Source: SIG588 sp045599305 | GTDB taxonomy: Bacteria; Bacillota; Clostridia; Oscillospirales; Acutalibacteraceae | Assembly (NCBI GenBank): GCA_045599305.1 | Contig: JAZRVU010000054.1 | Coordinates: forward strand, 1 to 40,753 | Length of the DNA: 40,753 nucleotides | Direction: 5' to 3' | Notes under the pieces: model-generated | The model's input: only the letters and a program-made list of their open reading frames with translations | The model's database searches: none | What the model was told of the DNA's origin: nothing | Position numbers and translations under genes: made by a program | Shown here: one piece after another, positions 37,914 through 40,753 of the stretch | Numbering within the stretch: the first letter of the stretch is position 1 | Layout: every line of letters starts with the position of its first letter

Positions 37914-40753
37914 TCATTCTGTTTCTTCAAATTGCTTCCATGCATCGGCAGAGTCACCGATAAACGTCCGCCGCACGGGCGCGCCGTCCTCATATCCGCA
38001 GACCGCCTGATAGGGACAGTACCGGCAGCCGATCGCCTCCTTGCCGTTGTGCAGCGGTGCGGCCGCCACGTCCCCCTGACGCAGCGTGGCAGCCATATCG
38101 CGCAGCAGCCGCTCCACGTGATTTTTCAGCCGGCCGAACTGCGCCAGCGAGGCGACGGAGGATCGGCCGTCCGGCAGGCCGTCTGCCCGCAGTTTGACGG
38201 GAATGAACAACTTGGAGGCATCCGCCTCCATGGCATTGATGATCTCGGGATCGTCCAGCACCAGCCCGTTCATGCACATGGCGGCCGTCCGCCGCCGCTC
38301 ACGCGTGGCCTCGTCATCGGCAGGCGAGATCTCCACCACCGGCAGGCAGGCGGGCAGATAGAGCACGCCAGCCGGTGCCACCTCGGCACCATAGCGGGCG
38401 GCGCCGTTGTCCCAAATGGAGAAGAGGTAGATAAGCATCTGCAGATTCAGCCCGTCAACGACCTCGGAAAGCTTCAGTTTTTTATCGCCGGTCTTATAGT
38501 CCACCACGCGGACATAGGCCTTGCCGCCCGTATGGTACACGTCCACACGGTCGATCTTGCCGTTCACCCTCACGGTGGAGCCGTCCGGCAGAGAGAGCAC
38601 CGTGGAGGCCAGCCCGTCCTTTTCCCCCATCGGCAGTTCATAGTCTGTCGGCACAAAGCGGCTTTGGCGGAACTCCTGCACCAGATGCCACATCAGTGAC
38701 TCCACCGTGCGGCCGAGCCGCGCGGCCAGCGCCAGAAACCGCTCGCTTTTATCCGCGGTGCCGCCCATCTCCTCTTCGATATACGCCGTCACGGCCTGTG
38801 CGGTATCGGCACGCACCTGCGCACGGGTGATCTTGGCAAAGCCCGCCGCCGCATAGCGCGGCAGCATCACCTGCGCCACATGGTGGGCGAGCAGGCCGAA
38901 TTCCAGGCTGTCCAGTTCTGCCGGGCGCCGTTCTTTCACATTGAGGCCGTACTGGCAGAAATAGGCGAAGCGGCAATTATGATATTTTTCCACCTGAGAA
39001 GCGGAGACCGTCATATGGTCGCCGAAAAAGGCGGCGGCTGCGGCCGAAGAGCTAAAAGCGATCGGTTCACCCGCCGCGGCGCGTTCCATGGCCGCCAGCC
39101 GCCCGGCATAGGCCGGATCGGCCGCGAAATGCGCCCGCAATGCCGCCTGTTCGCCACCCGGCGTGCCGAAGCAGCGCGCCAGACGGTCGAACGCATCGTC
39201 CACCGATTCGGGCATTTCATCCCCTTGCAGTGTGCGATGGCCGGGCACCAGTGTACAGACCGCCTCGGCCAGTGCGGAGGGCGGTACCGTCTCCTCCCCC
39301 GTGCCGCGCAGCCAACTGACATACAGGCGTTCCGATGCGGCAGACAGCGCAAAATACGCATACAGCCGCTCCTCCACCGCCTGCTGATCGCCGGTACCGG
39401 AAAGGGACAGCCCTGCTTTGGCCAGTTCCCGGCGCTCGCGGTCGCTGAACAGGCCGCCGGTGGCGGGATAGGCCGGGAACACTCCCTCGTTGGCACCCAA
39501 AATCCACACCGCGCGGGGCGCGGAAAAGCGCATCCGTTCCGCACTGCCGATCTGCACCGCGTCCAGCCCCTGCGGGATACTGCCCACGTCCAGCACCGAC
39601 ACGGCCAGTGAAAACAGTTCACCGAACCGCTCGGCCGACAGCACCGTGGTGCGCAGGGCAATGCCGAAACGATCCAGCAGATCCATCAGCAATTCCCATG
39701 TCCGTCCCAGGCGTTCGGCGGCCGTCACGTCCCCTGCCGCCCGCAGACGGCGCACCTGCAGGCGCACCATGCGCGGCACCTTGGCCTCCTCCAGATACCG
39801 AAACAGCGCGTGGGCGAACTCCCCGCCCGTCACCGCGCCGGAAAGCGCCTGTGCCAGCCGGTCGAGCGGGCCGATCAGCCGGCGGCGCAGCAGATTGAGA
39901 TAGGTGAGCCGGTGCAGTGTGGTCTCATCCGCCTTTGCCGAAAGGCCGTCCGGATTGGCCGTCCATTCCCCGCGCAGGCGGCTGCCGCCCAGTTTCCACA
40001 TATATATGTAATTTTCCAGTAACGCGGTGGAATGCGCCGAAAAACCGAGAAGCCCCGTTTTCGCCAGCCGCAGCACCGTTTCGCGCTGCCAGTTGCCGGC
40101 GGCACAGGTCACCGCGCCCTCGGCCAGCGCGATCAGTGGCTCGGTGCGCACATCCTCCCGGCGATCCATATAAAACGGGATGCCGGCCGCACGGAAGGCG
40201 GTATCCAGTATGCCCGCGTAATCCGGCAGATTGCGCGCCGTGACGGCGATGTCGCGGCAGCGCCAGCCCTCCTCACGCAGAAGGCGGCGCACCTCCCGCA
40301 CCAGCGCACGGCACTCGGCATAGCGGTCGGTACAGGCGGCCACCGTCACCCCCGGTGCCTCCCCCTCGAACGGCAGAGCATCCGCGGCAAAGCAGCCGAG
40401 TTCCAGTGTCTCCAGTGCCGAGCCGGGTGCCACCCGGTGATTGCCCGTAAGATACCGCGGCGCCGCCACCTTTACCCCGTTGTCCCGTGCCACCTGCACA
40501 AAGCGGCGGGCGGTTTTGGAGACAGGGGCAAACAGGGCATATTCGTCGTGATCGTCCATGCTGTCGGTGCAGAGGGTGACCGTGAGGCAGGCGGCACGGC
40601 GCATCAACTGCGTCATCACCTGCATCTCCTGCTCGGTGAAGCCCTTGAAGCCATCCACAAAGATCGACGCATCGCGGCCGAGCGTGCTGTCCGGCAGTTG
40701 GTCGGCCAGACGGCCGAGTGCATCGGCCGGGTCGACATAACTTTCCGCCACCA
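37914..40753 (-). CDS. addB: ATP-dependent nuclease subunit AddB (5' end cut by window edge)
   Basis: AddB is the second subunit of the AddAB helicase-nuclease that processes double-strand breaks for RecA loading. About 946 codons are visible; the family has about 1150, so roughly 200 N-terminal residues including the P-loop region are missing beyond the window. The middle is helicase-like, with EGVFPAYPATGGLFSDRERREL. The C-terminal nuclease has HNCRFAYFCQYGL, VRVVDYKTGDKKLKL (catalytic Asp and Lys) and the cysteine cluster CRYCPYQAVCGYE that holds an Fe-S centre in AddB. The addA gene is not in the window and would be expected downstream elsewhere. It is followed by the DivIVA promoter. Confidence 0.93.
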   Translation of the reverse strand, partial: VAESYVDPADALGRLADQLPDSTLGRDASIFVDGFKGFTEQEMQVMTQLMRRAACLTVTLCTDSMDDHDEYALFAPVSKTARRFVQVARDNGVKVAAPRYLTGNHRVAPGSALETLELGCFAADALPFEGEAPGVTVAACTDRYAECRALVREVRRLLREEGWRCRDIAVTARNLPDYAGILDTAFRAAGIPFYMDRREDVRTEPLIALAEGAVTCAAGNWQRETVLRLAKTGLLGFSAHSTALLENYIYMWKLGGSRLRGEWTANPDGLSAKADETTLHRLTYLNLLRRRLIGPLDRLAQALSGAVTGGEFAHALFRYLEEAKVPRMVRLQVRRLRAAGDVTAAERLGRTWELLMDLLDRFGIALRTTVLSAERFGELFSLAVSVLDVGSIPQGLDAVQIGSAERMRFSAPRAVWILGANEGVFPAYPATGGLFSDRERRELAKAGLSLSGTGDQQAVEERLYAYFALSAASERLYVSWLRGTGEETVPPSALAEAVCTLVPGHRTLQGDEMPESVDDAFDRLARCFGTPGGEQAALRAHFAADPAYAGRLAAMERAAAGEPIAFSSSAAAAAFFGDHMTVSASQVEKYHNCRFAYFCQYGLNVKERRPAELDSLEFGLLAHHVAQVMLPRYAAAGFAKITRAQVRADTAQAVTAYIEEEMGGTADKSERFLALAARLGRTVESLMWHLVQEFRQSRFVPTDYELPMGEKDGLASTVLSLPDGSTVRVNGKIDRVDVYHTGGKAYVRVVDYKTGDKKLKLSEVVDGLNLQMLIYLFSIWDNGAARYGAEVAPAGVLYLPACLPVVEISPADDEATRERRRTAAMCMNGLVLDDPEIINAMEADASKLFIPVKLRADGLPDGRSSVASLAQFGRLKNHVERLLRDMAATLRQGDVAAAPLHNGKEAIGCRYCPYQAVCGYEDGAPVRRTFIGDSADAWKQFEETE

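Noticed and set aside
1..40753. Search for tRNA, rRNA, CRISPR array, transposase, integrase and toxin-antitoxin genes
   Set aside because: None seen on either strand by reading; a short tRNA could still be missed without a tool, but the gaps here are mostly too short or already explained.

Overview
The window reads as a chromosomal piece of a GC-rich Firmicute, most likely an uncultured clostridial gut or anaerobic lineage (Oscillospirales-like). This is an inference from gene content: a YqzL-RecO-MutS2 block, RecD2 and AddB, a DivIVA-like coiled-coil protein, a YdbC/PC4-like protein, a T-box riboswitch, Bacillus-type LexA boxes and sigma-A promoters (TTGnnn-17-TATAAT) set in short AT-rich gaps. 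I see no tRNA, rRNA, CRISPR array, transposase or prophage. Both edges cut genes: recJ on the left and addB on the right.

Left part (1-10 kb). recJ (partial, minus) faces murC and a diacylglycerol-kinase-like gene (plus). An oligogalacturonate-lyase-like (PL22) gene follows, with a cre-like site in front. A bidirectional terminator separates these from the minus-strand operon recD2-comFC-mreB-GNAT. That operon has a consensus promoter and a near-perfect LexA box.

Middle part (10-21.6 kb). A five-gene minus-strand operon (cysE-cysS-pfkB-membrane protein-trxA) starts at a strong promoter and a T-box leader with a TGC (Cys) specifier, and ends at an intrinsic terminator. Upstream lie pgsA, rimO, recX and recA. 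recA has its own LexA box and an internal terminator before recX. Divergent from recA is the yqzL-recO-mutS2 operon.

Accessory cassette (21.6-26.6 kb). Directly behind mutS2 are five tightly packed genes: an Asp/Glu-racemase-superfamily protein lacking the second catalytic cysteine, a transketolase split into two genes, a four-carbon acid-sugar kinase (DUF1537) and a cytosolic clan-A glycosidase-like protein. I read this as an uncharacterised sugar or sugar-acid catabolic pathway; it is the best candidate here for an undescribed system.

Right part (26.6-40.7 kb). The minus-strand group alpha/beta hydrolase-murF-ddl-APH-like kinase contains a MurF whose normal N-terminal domain is replaced by a membrane domain. 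Between it and feoA-feoB lies a 277-bp element with 27-bp terminal inverted repeats that can fold almost completely into a Y-shaped structure. After ldh, a gtrA gene has a promoter overlapped by a perfect 13-bp inverted repeat. The window ends with uppP, a ydbC-like gene, a DivIVA-like gene interrupted by a frameshift at a T7 run, and addB.
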